Below, in pieces: positions 33,584-42,650 of a stretch of DNA of 64,000 bases. The stretch is from Bacillota bacterium (GTDB lineage: Bacteria > Bacillota > Clostridia > Oscillospirales > Ruminococcaceae). The position numbers were made by a program, and so were the translations under genes. Every line of letters starts with the position of its first letter. Position 1 is the stretch's first letter. Below the pieces are notes generated by a model that saw nothing but the letters and a program-made list of their open reading frames with translations, ran no database searches and was not told the origin of the DNA. The stretch is from positions 18,615 through 82,614 of the forward strand of contig JAEZVA010000044.1 in assembly GCA_023443315.1 (NCBI GenBank), given 5' to 3'.

Positions 33584-35659
33584 TTACAGCACGCCGCGAT
33601 AATACAGCCCGCGGGTAAACTCCTCCGGCGGGGTGCCGCCGGTTTGGTAGCTGTCAATCACCGTTAGGGTTTCGTCCGCCGCCTCGTCGGTAAACAGCAG
33701 GGTGATAAAATCAAGCCCCCGCAGCTCGGGCAGGCGGTCGGTCAGGTATAGCGTGCGGCAGTTAAAGATCTCGCTTGCCGCGCCCTCGCACGCAACCCAG
33801 AAGCGGTTGTTCAGGCGGTCGAACATATAGCCCCCCCGTGTGCCACAGGCCTTGCAGGTTCTTGTGTGGTTGAGCGGGCAGCAGCGCACCAGCATGAGCG
33901 GAAGCCTGCCGTATGCGATGATGCCACGCGGCAGCTCGCCCATCAGGGTGCGCGCGTGGGCAAGGTCAAGCTCAATAGAGAGCTCGGTATCCTGCAGCCC
34001 AAGCCCGCGCAGCTCGTCTAGCGAAAGGGAGTTTGTGGTATTTAGCGAATACCCGCCGTACAGCTGCATCCCCAGGCGATGCCCCAGTTCGATCGCGCCA
34101 AGACCGGGGGCGTACAGCTTGTCTATTCCAAGCTTTTTGACGTCTTGTAGCTGCTGGAGTACGTCCTCCTCCTGCCCAAACATCCCGCGCGGAGGGCAGG
34201 CTATTACCTTGTGTAGCACCGGCGCAAGCTGCTCTGAATGGGACAGTATCTCGCCCACAGGCAGGTACAGTGCTTCGAGCGCGTTCAAACGGTCAAGCGG
34301 AATCTGGTCAAAGCGGCGAAACCGCGCCCGCAGTGCGGGCAGGGGCTGTGCGTCGCGTTTTGGCAAACGAACTGGTGTCGCTAACGGTAGCACGTCCCGC
34401 TTAATTGGTTGGGTGCGCAGGGCAGTCAGCTGCTCGGCACAATCGCGGCGCAGCGCGTTAATCCAAGCGTTTGGCACCATCAGTGTCTCGTCGATGTCAA
34501 ACGAGATGTCCCGTGAGTAAAACGGTGTGCCGCCCAGCTTTTCTATCGCACCCCGTGCCCGCACCGCGTCGGTGGGGCTGTTTACCGCTTTCTCAGGGAT
34601 ATCCCCGAGTGCGACGGCGCGGTTGCCGTTCTCATCTGTGGCGGCAAGAGATACTCGCTGCCCTGCATTTTGGGTATATAAAAAATCCACCGCGACGCGG
34701 GGCGTTTGTCGGTCATACAGGCGCGCAAGGTCTTTTAGTACACCCTGCGCCGCCGTGACGTCCTCTTTTTCGCGGGTGCCGAACATCCCCTCGCCGCGCT
34801 TTGCTTCATAGTAGCCAGCGGTGAAGCCGCTGCGCGAAAACACCGCCTGAAGCTGAGACAGCTGTGCGTCCATCAGCGTGCCGTCGCGGGAGGAAACGCA
34901 CGCGCTGATCGCCGCCGCGACGTATTCGGGGCGCTTGAGCCTGCCCTCGATCTTTACGGAGCTTACCCCGATTGCCGCAAGAGATGGAATCTCCTTTACA
35001 ATCGAAAGGTCCTTTAACGAAAGCCCGCATGCATCGTCACCGCGGTTTGCGGCAAAGGGTAGGCGGCAGGGTTGGGCGCACTGCCCGCGGTTGCCGCTGC
35101 GTCTGCCTGCCACAGCGCTTAGATAGCACTGACCAGAAACCGACATGCACAAGGCACCATGTACAAACACCTCAGTCTCGATGGTACAGCCCGATGTGAT
35201 GTCACGCAGCTCGTCATACGAAAGCTCCCGCGCGAGAATAACGCGCGAAAACCCCTGTTTTTGCAAAAAAAGAGCGCCCGAAAGCGTGTGCACCGACATC
35301 TGGGTAGAGCCGTGCAGGGGCATAGAGGGGCAGATTTCCTTAACAAGGGCTGCAACCCCTAAGTCCTGAACGATCATAGCGTCTACACCCGCGTCCGCTG
35401 CCTCGGCTATTAGCGCGGCGGCGGCGGGAAGCTCGCGGTCAAACAATAGGGTATTCAGGGCAAGGTAAAGCTTTGCGCCGTGCAGGTGGCAGTTCGCCGC
35501 TGCATCGCGCAGGGCGTCTGTGGTAAAGTTCTCGGCCGAGCCGCGTGCGGAGAAAGAGGTTGCGCCGACGTATACCGCGTCTGCGCCGCACCGCAGTGCC
35601 GCATTGAGCGCGTCGGGACCGCCCGCGGGGGCGAGTATCTCTGGTTTATTCATATTCAT
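33584..35659 (-). CDS. U32-family peptidase/hydroxylase (RlhA-like)
   Basis: 691 residues. U32 core at residues 1-290 with EILAPAGGPDALNAALRCGA, the family signature FVHGALCMSVSGQCYLSA, GNRGQCAQPCR and SIVKEIPSLAAIGVSSVKIE. It is followed by a DUF3656-type region and a second cysteine group (CCPLNHTRTCKACG). The two-part layout matches RlhA/YdcP, which in E. coli hydroxylates 23S rRNA C2501, rather than small collagenase-like members. Whether that activity applies here is inference. The start directly follows the zapA stop (TGAATG), suggesting coupling. Confidence 0.9.
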   Translation of the reverse strand: MNMNKPEILAPAGGPDALNAALRCGADAVYVGATSFSARGSAENFTTDALRDAAANCHLHGAKLYLALNTLLFDRELPAAAALIAEAADAGVDAMIVQDLGVAALVKEICPSMPLHGSTQMSVHTLSGALFLQKQGFSRVILARELSYDELRDITSGCTIETEVFVHGALCMSVSGQCYLSAVAGRRSGNRGQCAQPCRLPFAANRGDDACGLSLKDLSIVKEIPSLAAIGVSSVKIEGRLKRPEYVAAAISACVSSRDGTLMDAQLSQLQAVFSRSGFTAGYYEAKRGEGMFGTREKEDVTAAQGVLKDLARLYDRQTPRVAVDFLYTQNAGQRVSLAATDENGNRAVALGDIPEKAVNSPTDAVRARGAIEKLGGTPFYSRDISFDIDETLMVPNAWINALRRDCAEQLTALRTQPIKRDVLPLATPVRLPKRDAQPLPALRARFRRFDQIPLDRLNALEALYLPVGEILSHSEQLAPVLHKVIACPPRGMFGQEEDVLQQLQDVKKLGIDKLYAPGLGAIELGHRLGMQLYGGYSLNTTNSLSLDELRGLGLQDTELSIELDLAHARTLMGELPRGIIAYGRLPLMLVRCCPLNHTRTCKACGTRGGYMFDRLNNRFWVACEGAASEIFNCRTLYLTDRLPELRGLDFITLLFTDEAADETLTVIDSYQTGGTPPEEFTRGLYYRGVL

Positions 35660-36010
35660 TCAGTAGCCGACCGTTTGGTCGTGCCTGCTAAGCTCCTTTT
35701 TTAATCGATCCAGTTCTTTTCGCAGCTCGGTTACCTCATTGCGGCTGCGCGATGCGTCCTCAAGGTAATCCTTAATCTGACTGCGCAGGTTTTCTGCTCC
35801 GGTGTTGGTGTGGTTTAGCTCATCGAGCGTATCCATACAGCACAAAAGCAGTGCCTTGGTCATGGACAGGTTGGAGTTTTGCTGCATCATATGCTCCACA
35901 ATGTTGCTGATATATTCACCAAGCTTGGCAACATATTCGGGGTCTTCCGCCGTCGAGATATAGTAGTTGGTACCGCAGATGCAAAGCTTCACCGTATTTA
36001 CAGGTTCCAT
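35660..36010 (-). CDS. zapA: Cell division protein ZapA
   Basis: 116 residues from the ATG of MEPVNTVKL (GGAGGAAG upstream; an in-frame TTG six codons earlier overlaps the RBS). The N-terminal beta-rich part (VKLCICGTNYYISTAEDPEY) and long C-terminal coiled coil (LRSQIKDYLEDASRSRNEVT, then LRKELDRLKKELS) are typical. ZapA cross-links FtsZ filaments at the division site. It is the first gene of the leftward cluster. Confidence 0.9.
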   Translation of the reverse strand: MEPVNTVKLCICGTNYYISTAEDPEYVAKLGEYISNIVEHMMQQNSNLSMTKALLLCCMDTLDELNHTNTGAENLRSQIKDYLEDASRSRNEVTELRKELDRLKKELSRHDQTVGY

Positions 36011-36211
36011 ACAGTCCACTTCCTCCAATCGCCGTTTGTCGCGTTTCGTTTTTTATTCATTGCAACAGAAACACTCACAATGAAGACATATATTATAGTA
36101 TAATTCATTTTGGTGTATTATGAAAGAGCTAAAGCGGACAATTGCGGTTATTTTTACAGAAAGTTATGAAGAATCAAAGGATTATTTTACGTCGGCAGTA
36201 TGAGCTTGCGT

Positions 36212-36241
36212 TTGCAAAGGGAACCGAAAGTATTGTATAAT
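36212..36241 (+). promoter_or_regulatory. Promoter of glgP
   Basis: TTGCAA (36212-36217), 18 nt, TATAAT (36236-36241). It is the only good match in the zapA-glgP gap (36011-36393). Confidence 0.6.
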
Positions 36242-36283
36242 GGTACTGTTTAAAAAACTACATTTCTGTTAATTTGAAGTAGC

Positions 36284-36360
36284 GTTATGTCGCGCGCCGT
36301 CGAATGATAGCACCGCGTTTCGGCTTACGCTTCGTTCTTCGGTCGCACCCGATACATAAC
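36284..36360 (+). promoter_or_regulatory. Structured 5' leader of glgP
   Basis: GTTATGTCG (36284-36292) can pair with CGATACATAAC (36350-36360), closing a GC-rich 57-nt interior. It lies between the promoter and the glgP start. No known riboswitch class is recognised. Confidence 0.35.
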
Positions 36361-36393
36361 CCCGACCATATCGAAAGGATAGTGTAATATACT

Positions 36394-38787
36394 ATGGATG
36401 CTCTATTTACTCCAACTCAACTTCGCTCTATGATTGAACTAAAGCTGCAAAACGAATTTTCGGTCACCCCGGCAGAGGCGTCGGATGAACTGTTTTACAA
36501 GGCTCTGGCACTGGTCGTGCGCGAGACCCTTGCCGACAAACGCCGCCATTTTGCGGCAAAGGTAGACGGCAAGGGCGCAAAGCGTGTGTACTACCTGTGC
36601 ATGGAGTTTTTGCTCGGACGGTCGCTTAAAAACAACCTCTATAACCTTGGCATCGAAACGGTGGCAAGCGAGGTGCTTGCCCAGATGGGCGTCGAGCTGG
36701 AAAACCTGTTCGAGCACGAGCCGGATGCAGGGCTTGGCAACGGCGGCCTAGGCAGGCTTGCCGCCTGCTTTTTGGACTCGCTCGCGTCGCTGGACTACCC
36801 CGCCACGGGTTACTCTATTTTGTATGAGTACGGCATATTCAAGCAGCGCATCATCGACGGTTGGCAGACCGAGCTGCCAGACAACTGGCTGCCCGGTGGC
36901 GATATCTGGCTGGTGGAACGCCGCGACCAAGCGGTGGACGTCCGCTTTGACGGCGAGATTAAGAATAGCTGGCAGGACGGCTACCACGAGGTTCGCCACG
37001 TCAACTATGTTACCGTTAAGGCGATTCCGTGTGATATGTACCTTTCGGGCTTTCACTCCGAGGGCGTTAGCAAGCTGCGCCTATGGAAGGCGGTAAGCCC
37101 CGGGCTTGATATGGAGCTGTTTAACAAGGGCGACTACCTGCGCGCCATGGGGCAGAACTCGATGGCGGAGGTCATCAGCAAGGTGCTGTACCCCAACGAC
37201 AACCACATCGAGGGCAAAAGCCTGCGCCTGCGTCAGCAGTACTTTATGTGCGCGGCCTCGGTCGCAGATATCTGCCGCAAGCACCTAAAGACCTACGGTA
37301 CGCTCGAGAACCTGCCCGAGAAGGTCGCCATCCACATCAACGACACCCACCCCGCCCTTGCCATTCCAGAGTTGATGCGCATTTTGCTCGACGAATGCGG
37401 CTATTCGTGGGAGAAGGCGTGGAAGCTGGTGACGGGCACGTTTGCCTACACCAACCACACCGTAATGAGCGAGGCGCTCGAGGTATGGGGCGAGGACTTA
37501 TTCCGCGCCACCCTGCCCCGCATCTGGCAGATTGTACACGAAATTAACGAGCGATGCTGCCGCGCACTGTTTGAACAGACGGGGGATATGGCGAAGGTCG
37601 GGCGCATGGCGGTGGTGGCAAACCATCAGGTGCGCATGGCAAACCTGTCGGTGCTTGCGGGGCATTCGGTCAACGGTGTCTCGCGCATCCATTCTCAGAT
37701 ACTCAAGGACAGCGTGTTTCATGACTTTTACACCGTCATGCCCGAGAAGTTTTGCAACGTAACCAACGGCATTGCGTCAAGGCGTTGGCTGTACCAGTCC
37801 AACAAGCCGCTGACTACGCTGCTGGGCGAGCTGATCGGCGACGGGTATATCAAGGATACGGCGCAGCTTAGCAGGGTAAGGGAGTATGAGAACAAACCCG
37901 AGGTGTTAACCCGCCTTGCCGCGGTCAAACGCGAAAACAAGGAGGCGTTTGCGCGATATATACACGACAGCACCGGCGTTGCGTTAAACTGCGACTCGAT
38001 CTTTGATGTGCAGGTCAAACGCCTGCACGAGTACAAGCGCCAGCACCTGAACGCACTGCACATCATCACCCAGTACCAGTGGCTGCTTGAAAACCCCGAC
38101 GCGGATTTTGTGCCGCGCACCTATATCTTCGGCGCAAAGGCGGCGCCCGGCTACTACCTGGCAAAGCAGATTATCCGCTTAATCTGCACGTTGTCTAAGG
38201 AGCTGGAGCAGGACAGCCGCCTGCGCGATAAGTTGCGAGTTTTGTATCTGGAGGATTACCGCGTTACGCTGTCTGAGCTTTTAATGCCTGCAAGCGAGAT
38301 ATCCGAGCAGATCTCCCTTGCGGGAACCGAGGCGTCGGGCACGGGCAACATGAAGCTGATGCTAAACGGCGCGGTTACCTTAGGCACGCTGGACGGCGCG
38401 AATATCGAGATTAAAGACGCGTGCGGCGGCGACGACAACATCATCGTGTTCGGCATGACCGCCGAGGAGGTTTCCTCACTACGCGAGGGCTACTCGCCCG
38501 CCGAGGTGTATAAGGCAAACGAAACCGTCCGCCGCGCCGTCGACCTGTTGACAACGGGCATCGGTGGAAACACGTTTGAGGAGATTGCCCAATCGCTCAA
38601 AAACAGTGATCCCTACATGGTGCTTGCCGATTTTGACAGCTACGCAAAGGCGCAGCGGGTTGCACAGGAGTGCTATACCGAGACAAACAGGTGGCAGCGC
38701 ATGTCGCTTGCAAACATCGCGGGGGCGGGGCAGTTTTCCGCCGACCGCTCGATTGGCGAGTACGCAAAGGGCATCTGGCGGCTGTGA
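36394..38787 (+). CDS. glgP: Glycogen/starch phosphorylase
   Basis: 797 residues, full length. It releases glucose-1-phosphate from alpha-1,4-glucans. Seen: AKRVYYLCMEFLLGR, the active-site GLGNGGLGRLAACFLDSLA, VAIHINDTHPALAIPELMR, and the pyridoxal-phosphate lysine motif EASGTGNMKLMLNGAVTLG followed by DGANIEI. It stands alone under its own promoter with a structured leader; a small gene follows 32 bp downstream and may be cotranscribed. Confidence 0.96.
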   Translation: MDALFTPTQLRSMIELKLQNEFSVTPAEASDELFYKALALVVRETLADKRRHFAAKVDGKGAKRVYYLCMEFLLGRSLKNNLYNLGIETVASEVLAQMGVELENLFEHEPDAGLGNGGLGRLAACFLDSLASLDYPATGYSILYEYGIFKQRIIDGWQTELPDNWLPGGDIWLVERRDQAVDVRFDGEIKNSWQDGYHEVRHVNYVTVKAIPCDMYLSGFHSEGVSKLRLWKAVSPGLDMELFNKGDYLRAMGQNSMAEVISKVLYPNDNHIEGKSLRLRQQYFMCAASVADICRKHLKTYGTLENLPEKVAIHINDTHPALAIPELMRILLDECGYSWEKAWKLVTGTFAYTNHTVMSEALEVWGEDLFRATLPRIWQIVHEINERCCRALFEQTGDMAKVGRMAVVANHQVRMANLSVLAGHSVNGVSRIHSQILKDSVFHDFYTVMPEKFCNVTNGIASRRWLYQSNKPLTTLLGELIGDGYIKDTAQLSRVREYENKPEVLTRLAAVKRENKEAFARYIHDSTGVALNCDSIFDVQVKRLHEYKRQHLNALHIITQYQWLLENPDADFVPRTYIFGAKAAPGYYLAKQIIRLICTLSKELEQDSRLRDKLRVLYLEDYRVTLSELLMPASEISEQISLAGTEASGTGNMKLMLNGAVTLGTLDGANIEIKDACGGDDNIIVFGMTAEEVSSLREGYSPAEVYKANETVRRAVDLLTTGIGGNTFEEIAQSLKNSDPYMVLADFDSYAKAQRVAQECYTETNRWQRMSLANIAGAGQFSADRSIGEYAKGIWRL

Positions 38788-38819
38788 TACTAAGTTTAAT
38801 AAATAAAGGAGGAACTGGC

Positions 38820-39086
38820 ATGCTGTGGTTCTTTAACCGCAAAGAGGTATACACCGGCTTTTCGTTAAGCGACTTTGCCCGCGTGCGCGATACGCTGGCG
38901 GCAAACGGCATCCGCTATGAAACCAAGGTGGTGGATATCAGCGGCAGGGGTCGCGGCGTGCGAAGCGCGCTTTTTGCGACGGAGAGATATTCCTCCTCGG
39001 CGGGCTACACATCGTATAGCAAGCAATACTACGTGTATGTGCACAAGGACGATTGTGACCGAGCAGTGCATCTGCTTAGCAGGTAA
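38820..39086 (+). CDS. Small protein, DUF2007-like
   Basis: 88 residues from ATG with AAAGGAGGAACTGGC upstream; longer in-frame readings overlap glgP and are not supported. It reads MLWFFNRKEVYTGFSLSDFA, then RVRDTLAANGIRYETKVVD and ends SKQYYVYVHKDDCDRAVHLL. The strand-helix-strand pattern with a closing YVYVHKDD-AVHLL helix resembles the DUF2007 'putative signal transducing' family. A single-domain protein of unknown role. Confidence 0.75.
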   Translation: MLWFFNRKEVYTGFSLSDFARVRDTLAANGIRYETKVVDISGRGRGVRSALFATERYSSSAGYTSYSKQYYVYVHKDDCDRAVHLLSR

Positions 39087-39134
39087 GGTTCTTGTTTGCC
39101 GACAGATTGCATGTTGTATGAAATCGCATAAGAA

Positions 39135-39175
39135 AGAGGAACCGGAAAGATTAATCTTCTGGTTCCTCTATTTTT
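39135..39175 (+). terminator. Terminator after the small gene
   Basis: AGAGGAACC-G-GAA..TTC-T-GGTTCCTCT followed by ATTTTTG. It probably also stops leftward transcription of the convergent side weakly. Confidence 0.85.
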
Positions 39176-39190
39176 GTATAAAATGCTTTG

Positions 39191-39787
39191 TCAGCTCATG
39201 ATGCGCTTGTAGATGGTTGTGTTTTTTAGCGCCCTGCGCACCGCAAAGGCCAATGGCACCGCAACCGCGCACGCGATGATGGCGTTGGTTAGCGAGGTGG
39301 CGGCCTTTACCGCGACGTTTACCCACGCAACCTCTACAGTAGTGCGGTCAAACCAGATGTTAAACACAAAGCTTTTGGTTAGGTAAAGCACTACGTAGGT
39401 GAGCGAGCCGGACACCGCACCGATGATGTTGGTAACGGTGTTTTCGCCCTTTCTGCCCGCCGCGTGGGCGATAACGCCGCACACAAACGCAAGCAAAAAC
39501 TTAAACACCAGCGTATACGGCGCGCTAGAGATGTACACAGGGTCGACGAGGTCGAACACAAACGAGCCGAGCCCCGCAGCAAGACCGCCGTTTAGTCCGC
39601 CCAGTAAAAGACCCGAAAGCAGACACAGCACGTTGCCCAGATGGATGGCGGTGTTGTCGCCGAACGGCGTGGGAATCTTTATGCGCAAAAAGGACGAAGC
39701 GAACACAAGCGCCGCCAAAAGACCCACCGCAACAATGGTATACAGGTCAAACCTCTTTTTGGATTGGGATTGACTGGACATAAACAT
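39191..39787 (-). CDS. ECF transporter S component, possibly for vitamin B6
   Basis: 198 residues with five to six membrane helices: LYTIVAVGLLAALVFASSFL, IHLGNVLCLLSGLLLGGLNG, then GLGSFVFDLVDPVY and two C-terminal helices. The AIHLGN segment and the short loop pattern are typical of substrate-binding S components of energy-coupling-factor importers, which use shared EcfA/T units encoded elsewhere. It lies 40 bp downstream of the pyridoxal kinase gene, so vitamin B6 is the likely cargo; that is inferred from neighbourhood only. Confidence 0.85.
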   Translation of the reverse strand: MFMSSQSQSKKRFDLYTIVAVGLLAALVFASSFLRIKIPTPFGDNTAIHLGNVLCLLSGLLLGGLNGGLAAGLGSFVFDLVDPVYISSAPYTLVFKFLLAFVCGVIAHAAGRKGENTVTNIIGAVSGSLTYVVLYLTKSFVFNIWFDRTTVEVAWVNVAVKAATSLTNAIIACAVAVPLAFAVRRALKNTTIYKRIMS

Positions 39788-39827
39788 AGCACCCTTCTCT
39801 TACGAAATGTGCAGCGTCCTTTTTTCT

Positions 39828-40703
39828 TTACAACGGCTTATAGTCCGACAGCATCTGGTTTTGACCCAGCCACGGCAGCGTTTTTTCGAGCATGATGCCC
39901 TCGCGGGTATCGGTGCCAAAGCCAAACGTGGTGTTGATGGTAAGCTCCGCAAAGCGGGTGGCGCGGTCTACCGCCATGGGCAGGCTGTAGCCCGTCAGCA
40001 GGGAGCCGGTCAAAACGCTTGCGAACACGTCCCCCGTACCCGGATAGTGAACCGGAACATAGTTGCACCGTACCGTCCAGTACGCACCGCGCTCGCGGTC
40101 GTACGCGAGGTTTGCCATCTCGCCGCTTGCCATCGGTACGCCGGTAATCACCACCTGATTGGGTCCTTTTTCGCCCAGTCGCGCCAGCATGCTCTTTGCC
40201 TCTGTGCGGGTGAGCGATGCGGGGAAGTCCATGCCAAGCAGCATTGCGCTCTCGGTCAGGTTGGGGGTGATGATGTCCGCTACGCTGACCAGCTCCACCA
40301 TGCGCGCGCGCATTGCGGGGGTATAGGTCTTGTAGGGCTTGCCGTGGTCGCCCATTACGGGGTCTACCACCGCAAGTGCGTCGGAATAGGTTGTAAAGTA
40401 ATCAAGGCAGCTGTCAATTTGGTGCTCTGAGCCAAGAAAGCCGCTGTACACACAATCAAACACAATCTTTTCCCGCTTGTAGTGCGCAAGGCTCTGCGCG
40501 AGAAAATCGGTTAGATCGAAAAACGCAACCTCGCCAAAGCCGCCGGTATGTGACGACAAAATGGCGGTGGGTATGGGGCACACCTGCACGCCGATTGCCG
40601 AAAGCACCGGCAGCACAACGCTTAAGGAGCAGCGCCCGATTCCCGAAAGGTCGTGAATGGCAGCAACCCGCTTGGGTCCCGACTGCATAGCGGACATGAA
40701 CAA
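39828..40703 (-). CDS. pdxK: Pyridoxal/pyridoxamine kinase
   Basis: 291 residues of the ribokinase-like PdxK/PdxY type. VAAIHDLSGIGRCSLSVVLP opens the protein. ILSSHTGGFGEV and VVDPVMGDHGKPYKTYT are substrate and magnesium segments, ITPNLTESAMLLG the hinge, and YPGTGDVFASVLTGSLL the ATP/catalytic-Asp motif. It phosphorylates B6 vitamers in salvage. An alternative ATG lies four codons in (MQSGPKR). Cotranscribed with the ECF S component from the promoter at 40731-40759. Confidence 0.92.
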   Translation of the reverse strand: MFMSAMQSGPKRVAAIHDLSGIGRCSLSVVLPVLSAIGVQVCPIPTAILSSHTGGFGEVAFFDLTDFLAQSLAHYKREKIVFDCVYSGFLGSEHQIDSCLDYFTTYSDALAVVDPVMGDHGKPYKTYTPAMRARMVELVSVADIITPNLTESAMLLGMDFPASLTRTEAKSMLARLGEKGPNQVVITGVPMASGEMANLAYDRERGAYWTVRCNYVPVHYPGTGDVFASVLTGSLLTGYSLPMAVDRATRFAELTINTTFGFGTDTREGIMLEKTLPWLGQNQMLSDYKPL

Positions 40704-40730
40704 TCCCTCCGTATGCTACACCATGGTTAT

Positions 40731-40759
40731 AGTATAGCCGCATATTACTGTCTTTTCAA
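40731..40759 (-). promoter_or_regulatory. Promoter of pdxK
   Basis: Minus strand TTGAAA (40754-40759), 17 nt, TATACT (40731-40736), 28 bp before the start. Just upstream a GGGGG..TAAGCTTA..CCCCC hairpin (40766-40787) with T's on the minus side may insulate it. Confidence 0.65.
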
Positions 40760-41013
40760 AAAACGCGGGGGGATAAGCTTACCCCCTTCGGTTTATGCCG
40801 TTTGTACAATACATAGTATAATGCAAGGCGACTGGGTTGGCAATTAAAACAGCAACAAACGCCTTGTTTTTTAGATACTTACAGTCGGTTTTAAAAATTG
40901 CACAATTATAAAAAAGAATAGGGTGCAAATTTGTGAAAATAATAGAATAAGCAAACCGAAGCTTTTTTCTCTACCGCTTTTTACGCGTAAAATTTAGCAT
41001 GGGCGCATTTGCC

Positions 41014-41082
41014 TTGCTGTCTATTATTTGCTGTTTATAATGTCACCGCAGGCGGCAACAATAATGTTGCAGAGGATCACCT
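41014..41082 (+). promoter_or_regulatory. Promoter and leader hairpin of the small membrane protein gene
   Basis: TTGCTG (41014-41019), 16 nt, TATAAT (41036-41041). The leader then has GCAGG..GCAACA-ATAA-TGTTGC..CCTGC (41048-41082). The rest of the 40788-41157 gap is AT-rich with nothing recognised. Confidence 0.45.
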
Positions 41083-41157
41083 GCTTAACAATATATCAGT
41101 CGCTTTGTATTTGCAAAAAAGCGAAAGGAATTGTGCTTGAAAGGATGAAGTAGTACT

Positions 41158-41352
41158 ATGAAATCTACCATGTCGTCTATCGCCACCGGCGTTGCGGTTG
41201 CCGCTGCGCTTGGTGCAGGTGCTTATTTTCTGGGTGGAAACAAGAAAATGAAGCGTATGTTAAAGAGAAGCAAGCTAAAAAAGAATGCCACCATGGCGGT
41301 GCGTGCCGTTTCGGATTTTGTGGATGATATCTCGTCATCTGTGGGACGGTAG
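41158..41352 (+). CDS. Small single-pass membrane protein
   Basis: 64 residues: one glycine/alanine-rich membrane helix (ATGVAVAAALGAGAYFLGG), then a strongly basic stretch (KKMKRMLKRSKLKKN) and an acidic tail helix. An AAAGGATG RBS lies upstream. The basic segment would sit inside the cell. No family recognised; the helix-plus-basic pattern resembles YtxH-like small envelope proteins. Confidence 0.7.
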   Translation: MKSTMSSIATGVAVAAALGAGAYFLGGNKKMKRMLKRSKLKKNATMAVRAVSDFVDDISSSVGR

Positions 41353-41378
41353 CTACGTTGTCCGGACAATAACAAAGG

Positions 41379-41403
41379 GCGGATGCAGCAGCATCCGCCT
41401 TAC
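41379..41403. terminator. Bidirectional terminator between the small gene and pheA
   Basis: GGGCGGATGC-AGCA-GCATCCGCC between convergent genes, with CTTTGTTATTG on the minus side; serves the end of the aro operon. Confidence 0.8.
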
Positions 41404-41428
41404 ATATGTTATGGGGCAGTGCAGGCGC

Positions 41429-42565
41429 TTAAGTGAGCGCGTAGTTGCCCAAAAAGCGGAAGGTGCCCTGGTCGTTATCTAAGCTTTGCAGAAGGTCGCG
41501 AATTCCATCGGCGGCAACGTTGCCGTCAAACTCGAAAAAGAACATAAACTCAAACGGCCGCTCGGGAATCGGGCGCGACTCAATCTTTGTTATATTCATG
41601 CCCCGGGCGGAAAAGCGCGACATTACGCGGTACAGCGAGCCGGGGGTGTGCGCGGTTTTTAGCATTAAAGCAATGCGCCGCGCGTCTGGGTAAACAGACG
41701 GCGTTTTGGAGAATAAAATAAACCGTGTCTGATTGTTGTCGTTGTTTTGCACGTTACGCGCAAGCACCTTTAGTCCGTACAGCGCGGCGCACTCTTCATG
41801 GGCAAGGGCTGCACAGGTTAGGTCGTCTTGCTGCGAAACCTGCTGCGCTGCGACGGCGGTGTTGGTGCAGGGCGTCTCGGCTATGCCGCGGTGCGCGGCA
41901 AAAAAATCGCTGCACTGGCTAAGTGCCTGGGGGTGCGAGTACACCGTGCGCACGTTCTTCGCGTCTGCCCCGGGCTTACCAAGCAGGCAGTGGGTTACCG
42001 TAAGGTCGTACGCCTTGATGATATACACCCCGCCACGGCTGAGCAGGTCGTACACCTCGCCCACCGAACCAGCGCTGCTGTTTTCGAGCGGCAGTACGCC
42101 GTAACGCGCCTTGCCGCTTAGCACCGCGTCGCAAACGTCCGAAAAACGGTCGTAGCATACCCGCTCGGGGTCGTCTACCAGATGCGCCGCCGCAAGGTAG
42201 GAATACGCGCCCCGCACGCCCTGACACGCCACCACGGCGCCGTAGACTATCGGCTCGGGGTTGTGCACCGCGCGGCTCAGCATCGCGGAAAGCGCGCCCT
42301 CGTCGGCTATTGAGTGGTGCTGCACCGCCTTGCTGATGTCCATGATCGCGGCAAACAGCATCTGCGAGGGGACGCTGTATTCCTCGCCCGCCAGCTTTCC
42401 GATGCGGGCAAGCAGCTCCTCCTCCCGCTGTGGTTGGTAGATGGGTAGGTTGTGTGCCGCCTTATAATCGGCGACCTGCTGCACCAGCTGCATGCGGTGC
42501 AAAAACAAACGGAGCAGCTCGCGGTCGACCTCGTCTATGCCGCTGCGAAGCTCGTCAAGATTCAT
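41429..42565 (-). CDS. pheA: Bifunctional chorismate mutase/prephenate dehydratase
   Basis: 378 residues. An AroQ-type mutase domain at 1-85 (LDELRSGIDEVDRELLRLFL, HRM) is fused to prephenate dehydratase at about 105-285 (CQGVRGAYSYLAAAHL; ARYGVLPLENSSAGSV; TRFILFSKTP) and an ACT domain at 295-375 with the phenylalanine-binding ITKIESRPIPERPFEFMFF. It carries chorismate to phenylpyruvate and is likely feedback-inhibited by Phe. Last gene of the leftward aro operon, 85 bp after aroC. The dehydratase TRF motif is present. Confidence 0.95.
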   Translation of the reverse strand: MNLDELRSGIDEVDRELLRLFLHRMQLVQQVADYKAAHNLPIYQPQREEELLARIGKLAGEEYSVPSQMLFAAIMDISKAVQHHSIADEGALSAMLSRAVHNPEPIVYGAVVACQGVRGAYSYLAAAHLVDDPERVCYDRFSDVCDAVLSGKARYGVLPLENSSAGSVGEVYDLLSRGGVYIIKAYDLTVTHCLLGKPGADAKNVRTVYSHPQALSQCSDFFAAHRGIAETPCTNTAVAAQQVSQQDDLTCAALAHEECAALYGLKVLARNVQNNDNNQTRFILFSKTPSVYPDARRIALMLKTAHTPGSLYRVMSRFSARGMNITKIESRPIPERPFEFMFFFEFDGNVAADGIRDLLQSLDNDQGTFRFLGNYALT

Positions 42566-42650
42566 AGAAAAAAACCATGCCTTTCCGGTAGGGTGATAAT
42601 ATCACTTGACCAAAATGTATCGACAGAGTAAGGCGTTGTTACATACTCAC

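Noticed and set aside
40766..40787. Attenuator of pdxK
   Set aside because: The hairpin lies upstream of the pdxK -35 box, so it is not in the transcript; an insulating terminator is more likely.
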